Shown: positions 41,847 to 53,618, numbered from the stretch's first letter. The stretch: 64,000 nt of DNA from Streptacidiphilus fuscans (GCF_015690355.1 NZ_JADPRT010000001.1:434001-498000); one strand, 5' to 3'. The notes: a model not told the origin generated them from the sequence alone. Program-made: numbers and translations.

Positions 41847-43361
41847 TCAGGCCGCTTCGGGTGCCGCGTCGGCGGACGGTGTGCCGTCGTGGCCCGCGGT
41901 CTCCGGCGGCGGCAGGGGGAGGGTGACCGTGGCGGTGGTGCCGCGTGGGCGGTTGGGGCCGAGGACGAGGGTGCCGCCCGCCTCCTCGACGCGGATCCGC
42001 TGCGCGGACAGGCCGATATGGCCGCGGGTGACGGGCGGGTGCTGCCCGCTCCCGTCGACTTCCTGCCCCTCCCCGTCCCCGTTCCCGTCGACCGGGAGCC
42101 CGACGCCGTCGTCCCGGACGGCGAGGACGGCGACGCCGTCGGCCAGCGACAGCTCCACCTCCACATGCTCGGCGTCGGCGTGCTTGACGACGTTGGTCAG
42201 CAGTTCGCGTCCGCAGCGGTAGAGGACCCGGTCGGCGCGGTGGCCCGCCGACACCGCGTCGCTGCGGAAGCTGAGGCTGAAGCCGCCGCGCTGGGCGGCG
42301 CGTTCGGCCAGGTCGCGCAGCGCGGGCGAGACGCCGGCCTGCTCCAGCGAGGCGGGGTGCAGCTCGGTGACCGAGGAGCGCAGCTGGCGGGCGGCCTCGC
42401 GCAGCGCCTCGTCAGCGCGGTCGAGTGCGCCCTCCGTGGTGGCGGCGGTGGCGTCGGCCTCGACCGGGGATTCGGCGGCAGGGTTGGGGGTGGCTTCGCG
42501 GTCCTTGCGGGTGAGGTGGTGGGCCTCGTCGAGGTCAAGCCGGGCCGCGAGCACGTTCTGCAGCGGGCCGTCGTGCAGGGCCTCCGCGAGGTCGCGGCGC
42601 TCCTCGTCCACGGCGGCGACCGTGCGGGCCAGCAACTGCCCACGTTGGCGGGCCAGCTCCGCGATCATGCGGACGCGGGACTGCTGGATCCGCGACAGCA
42701 CCACGCCCGCCACGCTGAGCGTGGCCAGCACCAGGCCGTTGGTCAGCGTGTAGTGCAGGTCGGGGGAGGCGTGCAGGTGGCCGATGCCGGACGCGGCGGT
42801 GTAGGTGACCGTCGCGGCGAGGCCCGACACGGCGGTGACGAACGGGCTGAGCTGGAACGAGGCCAGCAGCGGCACGAAGATGAACGCGTCCGGGCTCAGC
42901 GGCGTCGACCAGTTCGGGTCGGTGTAGGCACCCGCGATGCCGAGGATCACGGCCAGGAACGGCAGGTCGACCAGGGCCACGGCCCAGACCAGTTGCTGTG
43001 GCCCGTGCTCGCGCCGGGAGACCACGATCATCCCCGCGCTCCACACCCCGTAGAGGAGGGTGAGCGCGAGCGTCAGCCCGACCCGTTCGTGCGGGCGGAT
43101 CAGCAGCAGGTTCGCCAGCACCACGAGGAAGACGCACGCCCGCAACCACGCCTGCACGCGGACCGCGCGGTGCTGGTGGGTCCGCAGGATCTCGCCGATC
43201 GCGTACTTGTCGGCTGCGTCGGGGAACCCGGGCCCGGAGAGCCCGACAAGCCCGGGGACGGCGTCGAGTCGGCGCAGCGACGCGAGGAGGCCGCTCGGCT
43301 GGAGCGCGCGGGCCGAGCCGTCGGCCGTCCGGGCGCTGCTGGGGTTGGGGCTGGGTGCCAT
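41847..43361 (-). CDS. two-component sensor histidine kinase (HisKA_3 type)
   Basis: 504-aa membrane sensor. ATG 43361 follows GGGAG; longer frames are not supported. About five to six membrane helices lie in residues 75-230 (AWLRACVFLVVLANLLLI; LVWAVALVDLPFLAVILGIA; AFIFVPLLASFQLSPFVTAV). The phospho-acceptor His is in LAEALHDGPLQNVLAAR, and the ATP-binding half has RELLTNVVKHADAEHVEVEL with AVRDDGVGLP. A long low-complexity stretch (NPAAESPVEADATAATTEGA) interrupts the dimerisation domain. Partner of the adjacent LuxR regulator; stimulus unknown. Confidence 0.92.
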   Translation of the reverse strand: MAPSPNPSSARTADGSARALQPSGLLASLRRLDAVPGLVGLSGPGFPDAADKYAIGEILRTHQHRAVRVQAWLRACVFLVVLANLLLIRPHERVGLTLALTLLYGVWSAGMIVVSRREHGPQQLVWAVALVDLPFLAVILGIAGAYTDPNWSTPLSPDAFIFVPLLASFQLSPFVTAVSGLAATVTYTAASGIGHLHASPDLHYTLTNGLVLATLSVAGVVLSRIQQSRVRMIAELARQRGQLLARTVAAVDEERRDLAEALHDGPLQNVLAARLDLDEAHHLTRKDREATPNPAAESPVEADATAATTEGALDRADEALREAARQLRSSVTELHPASLEQAGVSPALRDLAERAAQRGGFSLSFRSDAVSAGHRADRVLYRCGRELLTNVVKHADAEHVEVELSLADGVAVLAVRDDGVGLPVDGNGDGEGQEVDGSGQHPPVTRGHIGLSAQRIRVEEAGGTLVLGPNRPRGTTATVTLPLPPPETAGHDGTPSADAAPEAA

Positions 43362-43597
43362 GGTCACTCCCGGAGTCCCGTGGATGTCCGTCGAGCCCTC
43401 CGCAGCTCTCAGTCTCCCACCAGCCCACCAGCCCACCAGCCCCGTCCGGGCGGTGCGCGGATCATCCACCTGACCCCCCGATCGGTTGACCCTGCCGCCC
43501 CTCCTCCCCGCCGACAGTGGAAAGCGCAGGTCAGCAGACCCGCCGGGCCGGACGATCCACCTGGTCCGTACGAGCGAGACACGCTTAGGGGAACACC

Positions 43598-44635
43598 ATG
43601 AAGTCGACGATTCTGGTCACCGGTGCCGCCGTCCTGGCCGCGGGAACTCTGACTCTCGCCGCGCCCGCCGCGTTCGCGGACTCCGCGAGCCCGACGAGCA
43701 CCGCGAGCTCCACGAGCGCCCCGGCGGACGCGTCGAGCGGCTCCACCACTCCGGCGGACTCGACGGGCGGTTCGACCACCCCGACAGACCCGACCACGCC
43801 GACCACGCCGACCACCCCGACGACCCCCGCGGCCTCCACGGGCGGGGCGATCAGCGTCACCTCCGCGACGGACGCGGGGGCGGCGATCCAGGGCGGCAGC
43901 AATGTCAACATCAGCGGCACCTGCCCGGACGACGCCACCACGCTAACGTCGATAGCGTCGCCGTTCTTCGCCGGAGGCTCCGCGAGCATCGGCGCGTCCA
44001 ACCCGCAGGCGTTCACCGCAACGGCGACGGTCCTGCCCGACATCCCGGCCGGGTCTGACCCGGTGACGGTGTCCTGCGTCAACGGCTCGGGCGCGAACGA
44101 GACGGTGCAGGGGAGCTTCACCGTCACCGCCCCGGTCACCCCTGTCACGCCGGTGACCCCGGTCAAGCCAGTCACCCCGGTCACTCCGGTCACCCCCGTG
44201 AAGCCGGTGACCCCGGTGACCCCGGTGGCCCCGCCGGTGAAGCCGGTCACCCCCGTCACCCCGGTCGCACCGGTGAAGCCCGCGACCCCCGTCGCTCCGG
44301 CCAAGCCGGTGGCCCCCGCCCACGCGATCGCCCCGGCGGCACCGGTGAAGCCGGCCGCCCACCCGTCGCTGCTGCCGCTGGCCCCCGTCGCGCAGCCCGT
44401 CGCCCCGGTGGCTCCCGCACAGCCGGCAGCTCCGGTCGCTCCGGTCGCACCGGCCGCGCACCAGGCCGCCCCCGTCGCGCACACCTCGACCGCGAAGCAC
44501 AGCAGCGAGACCGCCGCGCACTCGGGCGGCTCGAATGACAACACCGTGCTGCTGGCCGTCGGAGCGGGCCTGGTCGCCGGTGTCGGTGTGATCGGTGCCG
44601 GGATGGCCAAGAAGCGGATGAGCGCCAAGAAGTGA
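43598..44635 (+). CDS. secreted Pro-Val-Thr repeat surface protein
   Basis: 345 aa. Signal peptide 1-28 ([17 protein letters not shown]). Then a Ser/Thr/Pro linker with [16 protein letters not shown] repeats, a globular part of about 85 residues with two Cys (NISGTCPDD... VSCVNGSG), and a long [11 protein letters not shown] repeat arm (about 180-230) that passes into Ala-Pro-Val. A C-terminal membrane helix ([20 protein letters not shown]) is followed by basic KKRMSAKK, which keeps it anchored. There is no LPxTG motif. Looks like a wall-spanning stalk protein. The ATG follows AGGGGAA. Confidence 0.8.
   Translation: MKSTILVTGAAVLAAGTLTLAAPAAFADSASPTSTASSTSAPADASSGSTTPADSTGGSTTPTDPTTPTTPTTPTTPAASTGGAISVTSATDAGAAIQGGSNVNISGTCPDDATTLTSIASPFFAGGSASIGASNPQAFTATATVLPDIPAGSDPVTVSCVNGSGANETVQGSFTVTAPVTPVTPVTPVKPVTPVTPVTPVKPVTPVTPVAPPVKPVTPVTPVAPVKPATPVAPAKPVAPAHAIAPAAPVKPAAHPSLLPLAPVAQPVAPVAPAQPAAPVAPVAPAAHQAAPVAHTSTAKHSSETAAHSGGSNDNTVLLAVGAGLVAGVGVIGAGMAKKRMSAKK
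44140..44300 (+). repeat. 9-bp-periodic GTCACCCCG repeat coding Pro-Val-Thr
   Basis: Near-tandem 9-bp units of the GTCACCCCG/GTGACCCCG type encode the Pro-Val-Thr/Lys repeats of the surface protein. Synonymous changes and Lys substitutions break the exact repetition. Confidence 0.7.
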
Positions 44636-44657
44636 CGATCAGTCAGTAGAGAGCGGA

Positions 44658-44685
44658 GCGGCGGCCCCAGGGCCGCCGCCCCTTC
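44658..44685 (+). terminator. hairpin after the Pro-Val-Thr repeat gene
   Basis: GCGGCGGCCC and GGGCCGCCGC are perfectly complementary around a CA centre (practically a 9-bp stem with a 4-nt loop), followed by CCCTTCTC. It lies 23 nt past the gene's stop. Confidence 0.65.
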
Positions 44686-44770
44686 TCGGACGTACCCGAC
44701 CAACTCCCAGCACCCGCCGCCTGCTTGCCAGCCCTCCTCCCCTCCCTCCCTGCCAATGGAGTGACCTGCC

Positions 44771-45178
44771 ATGCCTGCTTTCCTGCGCCCCGGCGACCGC
44801 ACCACCGGAAGCTACGCCCCTCGTTCCGCCAGGCCCGTCGCCGCGCCGGCCGCGCACGTCTGCTGCACCCACTTCCTGGTCCGGACCGACGTGCTCGACG
44901 ACGCCGTCGTGCTGCGCCTCTCCGGCGAGCTGGACCGGGCCGCCGTGCCGTGTCTGCTGCACGCCGTGGAGCGGGCGTTGGTACGCGGACGTCACCGGCT
45001 GGTGCTGGACATGGAGGCGCTGCGCTTCTGCGACGCGGGCGGAGTGGGCGGGCTGATCACGGCCCGGCGCGCGGCCGAGGCCGTCGCGGTGCGGATGTTC
45101 GTGGCCCGTCCCTCGCGGCTGCTGCGCCGGCTGTTGTCGCTGTGCCGGGTCAGCGCGTGTTTCCCGACTCTTCCCTGA
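44771..45178 (+). CDS. STAS-domain anti-sigma-factor-antagonist-like protein lacking the phosphoserine
   Basis: 135 aa. After a 30-residue tail, the STAS fold runs from about 34 to 125: [59 protein letters not shown]. Where anti-anti-sigma factors have D-S-S-G, with the regulatory Ser, this reads D-A-G-G, so the protein cannot be controlled by that phosphorylation. It may be a constitutive antagonist or another kind of STAS partner. No anti-sigma kinase is adjacent. Confidence 0.85.
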   Translation: MPAFLRPGDRTTGSYAPRSARPVAAPAAHVCCTHFLVRTDVLDDAVVLRLSGELDRAAVPCLLHAVERALVRGRHRLVLDMEALRFCDAGGVGGLITARRAAEAVAVRMFVARPSRLLRRLLSLCRVSACFPTLP

Positions 45179-45247
45179 CAGTTCGCCGAAGTGCACGTTT
45201 GTGCGGGGACTGGACAGTACGCCCGTTGTGCCCCAGGCTACGTGACC

Positions 45248-46075
45248 ATGGCCGGTCAGCTGCTCGACGTGCGCGGACGTCAGGAACTCCATGATGCGGT
45301 CCTGGCCGCCGCCGAGGACATCGCCGCTCTGCTCCGCTCGGGCGGCGAGGGAACAGTCCCGATACCCGACGCGGAGTGGACCGTGGCCGAGGCCGCCGCG
45401 CACCTGGTGCTCGCCAACGCGCTGATGGCCGAGATCGCGGCCGGAGTGGACCTCCCGCTCTACGGCGACGGGACGCCGGGCGGTATCGCCGCCGCCAACG
45501 CCGCGTCCCTGGACGCTTTTCCGGAGCGTGACCTGGCTGTCCTCGCCGACGGCGTGGTCGACCAGGCGCGCGCCTACGTCGAGGCGGCGGGCCAAAGGGC
45601 CGGCACGGAGCCCGTGGTGACGCCGATGGGTCCGATGGTCCTGGACATCCTCGGCTCCTACCTGTTGACGCACATGCTCGGCCACGGCTGGGACATGGCC
45701 CGCGCCCTGCGCCGCCCGCACATGGTCGACCGTCGCCGGGTCGAGCTGTGCCTGCCGTTCCTCTTCGCCGCGATGCCACGGGTGGTGGTCCCGGACGCGG
45801 TGGGCGACCTGAACGCCACGTTCACGCTCGGTCTGCGCGGCTCGCGGGAGCGCTGGTCGGCCCGGTTCACCTCCGGTTCGCTGAAGGTGACGCCCAAGGC
45901 CGTCGCGCCGGACGGGCCGAGTGACTGCACGATCATCAGCGAGCCGGTGACGTTCTTCCTGATCGCGCTGGGCCGTTGCTCGCCCTGGGGCGCGATCGCG
46001 CGCGGCAGGGTCCTCGCCTGGGGCCGCCGCCCCCGCCTCGCGGCGGCCTTCGCGACGTACTTCCGCGCGCCCTGA
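45248..46075 (+). CDS. maleylpyruvate isomerase N-terminal domain protein (MDMPI + SCP2-like)
   Basis: 275 aa from ATG 45248. N-terminal DinB-like domain: VLAAAEDIAALLRSG, WTVAEAAAHLVLANALMAEI with His near 50, and GSYLLTHMLGHGWDMARALR with further His ligands. The C-terminal part from about 180 (DLNATFTLGLRGSRERWSAR, CTIISEPVTFFLIALGR) resembles the SCP-2 sterol carrier-like extension. Mycothiol-dependent reactions are typical for the family. Distinct from the MDMPI at 17372 by this C-terminal domain. Confidence 0.83.
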   Translation: MAGQLLDVRGRQELHDAVLAAAEDIAALLRSGGEGTVPIPDAEWTVAEAAAHLVLANALMAEIAAGVDLPLYGDGTPGGIAAANAASLDAFPERDLAVLADGVVDQARAYVEAAGQRAGTEPVVTPMGPMVLDILGSYLLTHMLGHGWDMARALRRPHMVDRRRVELCLPFLFAAMPRVVVPDAVGDLNATFTLGLRGSRERWSARFTSGSLKVTPKAVAPDGPSDCTIISEPVTFFLIALGRCSPWGAIARGRVLAWGRRPRLAAAFATYFRAP

Positions 46076-46123
46076 GGCCCTCCATCCACGGACATGGCGG
46101 AGAAACATGGCGGGGAAAGCAGA

Positions 46124-46159
46124 ACGTCCGGGCCGACCCTTGCGGGCCGACCCGGACGT
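46124..46159. terminator. imperfect hairpin between MDMPI gene and katG
   Basis: ACGTCCGGG at 46124-46132 pairs with CCCGGACGT at 46151-46159; the inner part is also largely complementary with a few mismatches. It is placed between convergent genes and probably stops transcription from one or both sides. Confidence 0.6.
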
Positions 46160-46169
46160 CAGGTGAGCT

Positions 46170-48794
<2,625 letters not shown>

Positions 48795-49214
48795 ATGAGC
48801 GACCTGCTGGAACGGCTCCGTACTCGTGGCTGGCGGCTGACCGCGCAGCGGCGGGTCGTCGCCCAGGTCCTGGACGGCGACCACGTCCATTTCACCGCCG
48901 ACGAGATCCATGCGCGCGCTGTGGAGCTGCTGCCGGAGATCAGCAGGGCGACGGTCTACAACACGCTCGGCGAGCTGGTCAGCCTCGGCGAAGTCCTCGA
49001 AGTCAGCACGGACGGCCGCGCCAAGCGCTACGACCCGAACGCCCACCACGCGCACCAGCACCTGATCTGCGAGTCCTGCGGCACCATCCGCGATGTCCAC
49101 CCAACGGGTGACCCGCTGACCGCCCTGCCGTCGACGGAGCGCTTCGGCTTCGCCGTCTCCGGCGTCGAGGTCACCTACCGCGGCCTCTGCCCGGACTGCG
49201 CGGCCAAGGGCTGA
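48795..49214 (+). CDS. Fur-family peroxide/metal regulator (PerR-like)
   Basis: 139 aa. N-terminal winged helix with GWRLTAQRRVVAQVL and ISRATVYNTLGELVSLGE. Metal sites: structural zinc CxxC at 92/95 and 132/135. The regulatory site is marked by His32 (VHFTADEIH), Asp80 (RYDPNAHHAHQH), and Asp100 (IRDVHP), the Asp pattern of PerR rather than of Fur. In actinomycetes such proteins (CatR/FurA) control catalase genes. Divergent from katG, so likely a peroxide sensor repressing katG and itself. Confidence 0.92.
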   Translation: MSDLLERLRTRGWRLTAQRRVVAQVLDGDHVHFTADEIHARAVELLPEISRATVYNTLGELVSLGEVLEVSTDGRAKRYDPNAHHAHQHLICESCGTIRDVHPTGDPLTALPSTERFGFAVSGVEVTYRGLCPDCAAKG

Positions 49215-49261
49215 CAGCAACAAGCCGACACCGACCAACCGAGCGCTCACGGGGGAGTGCC

Positions 49262-50146
49262 ATGGACGACGACCGGTCCGACGACTGGTACGTGGACGAC
49301 CGTTGCACCAACTGCGACGTGGCGCGGCAGTTGGCGCCCGGGCTGATCGAGCAGGTCGGCGGACGCTCGCAGGTGGTGCGGCAGCCACGGGACACGGACG
49401 AGCTGGCCCGGATGAACGCCGCCGCGTTCGCCTGCCACACGCGCTCGATCCGGCGGCCCGACCGGCCACTCGACACCGCCGCTGACCCCTACCCGCTGGC
49501 GCTCGACGAGAACGTCCTGTTCTGCGGCCACAACTCGCGGAACACCGCCGCCGCCAACGCCTACCTGCTGCGCCGTCCCGACGGCACGCAGATGATGGTC
49601 GACACCCCGCGCTGGTCCGCCGCGCTCGCCGACCGGTACGAGGCGTCGGGCCGGGTCACCGACGTCCTGCTGACGCACCGGGACCACGCCGCGCACGGAC
49701 GCCAGTACGCCGACCGGTTCGGCGCGCGGCTGTGGATCCACGAGGGCGACCTCGGCGCCGCGCGCGACGCCGACCAGGTGCTGCGCGGCATCGAGCCCAC
49801 CGAGATCGCGGAGGGCGTGGTGGCCCACCCGCTCGCGGGGCACACCGAGGGCAGCGTCCTGTTCGTCGCCGACGAGCGGTACTGCTTCAGCGGCGACAGC
49901 CTCTACTGGTCGCGCGCCAAGGGATCGCTCGCGGTCGCGGAGCACGTCACCTGGTACTCCATCCGGGAGTTGGCGGCGTCGCTGACCCGCACCGCGCCGT
50001 CGCTGCGCTTCTCCTGGGTGCTGCCGGGACACGGCGACCGCAAGCACCTCCCGGCGGAGGAGATGGCCGAGCAACTGCGCGCGCTGACCGCGTACACGCG
50101 TCAACTACGGCCGACGCCGGTCGACTTCGCCGCGCATCAGTGGTGA
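49262..50146 (+). CDS. MBL-fold hydrolase with N-terminal ferredoxin-like segment
   Basis: 294 aa from ATG 49262 with GGGGGAG upstream. Residues 1-55 resemble the ferredoxin-like lead of a family of MBL proteins (CTNCDVARQLAPGLIEQ), here with only one CxxC left, so it can hardly hold an iron-sulfur cluster alone. The MBL domain begins near 80 (NAYLLRRPDGTQMMVDTPRW). Its metal-binding motif, THRDHAAHG, differs from the usual HxHxDH. Further ligands are in PLAGHTEGSVLFV and FSGDSLYW and in VLPGHGDRK. 47 nt downstream of the Fur gene, so possibly co-transcribed. Confidence 0.85.
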   Translation: MDDDRSDDWYVDDRCTNCDVARQLAPGLIEQVGGRSQVVRQPRDTDELARMNAAAFACHTRSIRRPDRPLDTAADPYPLALDENVLFCGHNSRNTAAANAYLLRRPDGTQMMVDTPRWSAALADRYEASGRVTDVLLTHRDHAAHGRQYADRFGARLWIHEGDLGAARDADQVLRGIEPTEIAEGVVAHPLAGHTEGSVLFVADERYCFSGDSLYWSRAKGSLAVAEHVTWYSIRELAASLTRTAPSLRFSWVLPGHGDRKHLPAEEMAEQLRALTAYTRQLRPTPVDFAAHQW

Positions 50147-50219
50147 GGGGAGAACCCGCACAACCGGAGTGAACCGTCCCGCCGGGTGACGCTCCGAGCA
50201 GGCCCTATGCTCGTCCGCC

Positions 50220-51524
50220 ATGATCCCTTCGCCGACGGACGAGTTGACCGCGGAACGCCCTGCAGGCCTGGGAGACGACTTCCGGCGGCTGTGGAGCGCC
50301 TACGCCGTGAGCGCGGCGGGCAGCGCCGTCGGGGCTGGGGCGCTGCCGCTGGTCGCGGTGCTGGCGTTGCACGTGTCGACGTTCCAGGTCTCGCTGCTGG
50401 CCGCGCTGTCGGCGCTGGCGGGGGCGGCGATCGCGCTGCCGCTGGGGAGCCGGATCGAGTACCGGACCAAACGGCCCGTCATGATGACGGCGGACCTGGT
50501 TCGTTGCGTCGCGCTGGCGAGTGTGCCGGTCGCGGCGGTGTTCGGCACCCTGACGTACGCCCAGCTCTGCGTGGTCGGCGTGGTCCAGATGGCTGCGGCG
50601 ATCGCGTTCGGCGCGGCGGCGACCGCGAACCTGAAGGGGCTGGTGTCGTCCGCCGGCCGACTCCGGGCCGCCGCGCACTTCGGGACAACCGACTGGATCA
50701 GCCAGACCGCCGGCCCGCCGCTGGGCGGCCTGCTGATCGGGGCGTGCGGGGCGACCGTCACCATGGCGGTGGACGCGTTCTCCTTCCTGCTCTCGGCGGT
50801 CGGCGTCCGCGCGATCCGACGCCCCGAGCCCGCGCCGCCGATGCGGTCGGCGGGGCAGCGCGGGGAGTTGGCCGCCGGATGGCACGTCATCCTCCGGCAT
50901 CCGGGCCTGCGTCCGCTGTTCTGGAACTCGCTGCTGTTCAGCGGCGCGGTGATGATGAGCAGCCCGCTGCTGGCGGTGCTGATGCTGCGGAACCTGCACT
51001 ACGCGCCGTGGCAGTACGGGCTGGCCCTCGGCCTGCCCTGCGTCGGCGGGGTGCTGGGGTCGCGGTGCACGAACCTGATGTCACGCCGCCTCGGTGCGCA
51101 CCGGACGCTGCTGCTCTTCGGCGTCGTGCGCGCCCCTTGGCTGTTGCTGCTCGCCTGGGTGCCGGCCGGACCCGTCGGGCTGGTGTTCCTGGTCGTGGTG
51201 GACACGGCGCTGCTCTTCGCGGCGGGCGTCTTCAACCCGACGTTCGTCGCCTACCGGATGACGGCGACACCGGACGAGGTGCTGGCGCGCGTGGTGACGG
51301 CCTGGTCGGTCAGCATCAAGGCCGCCCAGCCCCTCGCGATCGTCCTGGGCGGTGCGGTCGCCGCGTTCGCCGACGTCCGGACGGCGGTCGCCGTCGCGGG
51401 CGTGCTGTGCCTGGCCAGTGGTCTGCTGTTGCCTTGGCGTCAGGATTCCGAAGTCGCGCTTGCGGCAGGGGAAGAGGCGGAGGGGACGCCGATCGGAGCT
51501 GCTCGAAGTGGAACGAGCGAATGA
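50220..51524 (+). CDS. MFS transporter (EntS-like efflux type)
   Basis: 434-aa integral membrane protein of about 12 helices. It has motif A in SRIEYRTKRPVMMTADLVR after helix 2 and WISQTAGPPLGGLLIGACG in helix 5. The second half starts after LRPLFWNSLLFSGAVMMSSP. Similar to the siderophore/macrolide exporters of the EntS/MFS_3 type. The end is Glu-rich (AGEEAEG). It is separated by 73 nt from the MBL gene and converges on the next MFS gene by 9 nt. Substrate unknown. Confidence 0.9.
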   Translation: MIPSPTDELTAERPAGLGDDFRRLWSAYAVSAAGSAVGAGALPLVAVLALHVSTFQVSLLAALSALAGAAIALPLGSRIEYRTKRPVMMTADLVRCVALASVPVAAVFGTLTYAQLCVVGVVQMAAAIAFGAAATANLKGLVSSAGRLRAAAHFGTTDWISQTAGPPLGGLLIGACGATVTMAVDAFSFLLSAVGVRAIRRPEPAPPMRSAGQRGELAAGWHVILRHPGLRPLFWNSLLFSGAVMMSSPLLAVLMLRNLHYAPWQYGLALGLPCVGGVLGSRCTNLMSRRLGAHRTLLLFGVVRAPWLLLLAWVPAGPVGLVFLVVVDTALLFAAGVFNPTFVAYRMTATPDEVLARVVTAWSVSIKAAQPLAIVLGGAVAAFADVRTAVAVAGVLCLASGLLLPWRQDSEVALAAGEEAEGTPIGAARSGTSE

Positions 51525-51533
51525 GGAGGGAGC

Positions 51534-53048
51534 CTACGCCGACCGGACCGGATCCTCTGCCTCGGCACCGGCTGCGGCGGCCGCAGTGTTCGAGCGGGCG
51601 ACGACGTGGGTGGGCGCATCCTTCTCCGCGCGCCGCGCCCGGATCCCGACCGCGCTCAGCACCGCGCTGACCGCGAGTGCGACGACGGCGGTGGCGAGCG
51701 CGGTCTGCAGCCCGGTGCGGAAGTGGGGTGAGGAGGCCTGGCCGACCAGCAGCCCCATCACCGCGACGCCGACGAGGCCGCCCACCTGCCGCGAGGCGTT
51801 GAGCACGCCCGAGGCGATGCCCGCGTGGGCCGGGTCGACCGAGGTCAGCATGGCGTTGGTCATCGCCGGGACCACCAGGCCGGTGCCGAACCCGGCGACG
51901 AGGAACTGCACCAGCATCGCGGTGTAGGAGTGTCCGCCGATCGCAGGGAGGGTGAGCAGGTAGCCGAGGGCGGCGAGCACGCTGCCGACGACCAGGACGG
52001 TGCGCGTCCCGTAACGCTTCGTCAGCGGGCCGGAGGAGAGGTTGGCCGTCATGATCGCCGCGGTCATGGGCAGGAACGCCAGCCCGGTGCGGATCGGCGA
52101 GAACCCCCAGACCTGCTGGAAGAAGAGGCTGAACACGAAGATCAGGCCGTAGAAGGAGAAGTTGATCAGCACCCCGATCAACGACGTGGTCCGGAAGACC
52201 CCGTGTCCGAACAGCCGCAGCGGGAGCATCGGGTCCGCGCTGCGCCGCTCGACGCGCAGGAAGCCGACGAGCGCGAGGACGAAGACCGCCAGGCAGGTCA
52301 GCACCAGCGGGGAGCCCCAGCCCTGGGCGTTCGCCTCCACGACGGCGCCGGTCAGTGCGCCCAGGCCGACGACGGCGAGGACCTGGCCGGGCAGGTCGAG
52401 CCCGCGAGCGGGACGCTTTGACGCGGCGTCACTCGGCGCGGTGTCACGCGGTGCGGCGGAGCGCGCGTACCGGGCGGTGATCACCACGCCGATCGCGGCG
52501 ACGGGGAGGTTGACGTAGAAGATCGAGCGCCAACCGGCGGTGGCCACCAGCACCCCGCCGACGACGGGACCGAGGGCCAGGGCGAGGCCACCGGCCGCCG
52601 CCCACAGGCTGACGGCGCGGGTGCGCCGGGCCGGGTCGGGGAAGTTGGTGGTCACGATCGAGAGCGACGAGGGCACAATCATCGCCGCGCCGACACCCTG
52701 GACGATGCGCGCGGTGATCAGCGCGACCAGGTCGGGAGCCGCGCCGCAGGCCAGCGAGGCGAGCGCGAAGAGGACGAACCCCCACAGGAAGATCCGCTTG
52801 GGGTCGAACCGGTCGCCCATGGCGCCCGCCGTGAGCAGGAAGCCCGCGAAGGTCAGGGTGTATCCGTTGACCACCCATTCGAGGCCGGACAGGCTGCCAC
52901 CGAAGTCGGCGGAGAGCGCCTTGATGGCGACGTTGACGACGCTGACGTCGAGGATGATCACGACGATGCCCAGGCAGGCGGCGAAGAGTGTCAGGCCCGG
53001 ACGAGTGTGGGCGGCGGGGTGTGGGCCGGCGGCGGGGTCGTGCGGCAT
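51534..53048 (-). CDS. DHA2-type MFS drug exporter
   Basis: 504 aa, 14 helices expected. ATG 53048 is preceded by GGAAGGAAG. Motif A-like GAMGDRFDPKRIFLWG after helix 2, and motif C-like LALGPVVGGVLVATAGWR in helix 5. Drug-proton antiporter of the 14-TMS class; the C-terminal half includes GFSPIRTGLAFLPMTAAIM. It is divergent from an ArsR-type regulator, with inverted repeats GTGTTCGT...ACGAACAC in the gap. Drug specificity not predictable. Confidence 0.92.
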   Translation of the reverse strand: MPHDPAAGPHPAAHTRPGLTLFAACLGIVVIILDVSVVNVAIKALSADFGGSLSGLEWVVNGYTLTFAGFLLTAGAMGDRFDPKRIFLWGFVLFALASLACGAAPDLVALITARIVQGVGAAMIVPSSLSIVTTNFPDPARRTRAVSLWAAAGGLALALGPVVGGVLVATAGWRSIFYVNLPVAAIGVVITARYARSAAPRDTAPSDAASKRPARGLDLPGQVLAVVGLGALTGAVVEANAQGWGSPLVLTCLAVFVLALVGFLRVERRSADPMLPLRLFGHGVFRTTSLIGVLINFSFYGLIFVFSLFFQQVWGFSPIRTGLAFLPMTAAIMTANLSSGPLTKRYGTRTVLVVGSVLAALGYLLTLPAIGGHSYTAMLVQFLVAGFGTGLVVPAMTNAMLTSVDPAHAGIASGVLNASRQVGGLVGVAVMGLLVGQASSPHFRTGLQTALATAVVALAVSAVLSAVGIRARRAEKDAPTHVVARSNTAAAAAGAEAEDPVRSA

Positions 53049-53150
53049 TGCTCTTCCTTCCGTGCCGCACGCGGCGGCGTGAGGAGGCAAGGGACAGGGA
53101 CAGCAAGGGATGGAGGCGGCGAGGGACAGGGAACGTCCGGCCGAGGTAGA

Positions 53151-53200
53151 GTGTTCGTCGAAACACGAACACCCATAGTGTTAGCAGAGCGTCGAACACT
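53151..53200. promoter_or_regulatory. inverted repeats between MFS exporter and ArsR-type regulator
   Basis: GTGTTCGT at 53151-53158 mirrors ACGAACAC at 53165-53172, and AGTGTT at 53177-53182 mirrors AACACT at 53195-53200. All share the half-site GTGTT/AACAC. Located in the divergent promoter; likely operator of the ArsR-type protein. Confidence 0.7.
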
Positions 53201-53240
53201 TTTCAATCCGCTGCTGCTGCGTCAGGAAGGGGCAACTGCC

Positions 53241-53618
53241 ATGGCACAGACGGAGGAGCGCGTCGCCGGTGCGAGTCACCGGGCCGCGCCCGTTCACGCC
53301 GCCCTGGCCGAGGTGAGCCTGGAGACCGCGCTCCTCGCGCTGGCCGATCCGGTCCGGCGCACGCTCGTGCGCACGCTGGCCGGCGTGCCCGACTGGGAGC
53401 GTGCCTGCGGCAGCTTCGAGGTGCCGGTCACCAAGGCCACGCTGAGCCGGCACTTCCAGGTGCTGCGCGACTCGGGCCTGCTGGAGCAGCGTGACGCGGG
53501 TGCGAAGCGACTCAACCGGCTGCGCCGCGAGGAGTTCGAGGGGCGGTTCCCCGGGCTGCTGGCGCTGGTCCTGGCCGAGTCGGGCCAGGCTCCTGCTGTG
53601 TCCGGGGCGGGTGCTTGA
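53241..53618 (+). CDS. ArsR-like winged-helix regulator of the divergent exporter
   Basis: 125 aa from ATG 53241. Winged helix: ETALLALADPVRRTLVRTLA, then CGSFEVPVTKATLSRHFQVL, RDSGLLEQRDAGAKRLNRLR. No metal-binding Cys pair of the arsenic sensors is present, so it belongs to the non-metal HTH_20/ArsR type. Divergent from the DHA2 exporter with paired operators in between; likely its repressor. Longer upstream frames are not used. Confidence 0.9.
   Translation: MAQTEERVAGASHRAAPVHAALAEVSLETALLALADPVRRTLVRTLAGVPDWERACGSFEVPVTKATLSRHFQVLRDSGLLEQRDAGAKRLNRLRREEFEGRFPGLLALVLAESGQAPAVSGAGA

Noticed and set aside
44140..44500. Repeat array that might suggest CRISPR
   Set aside because: Unit is 9 bp and stays in frame with a Pro-Val-Thr coding repeat; no spacers and no cas genes. 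No CRISPR array seen anywhere in the window.
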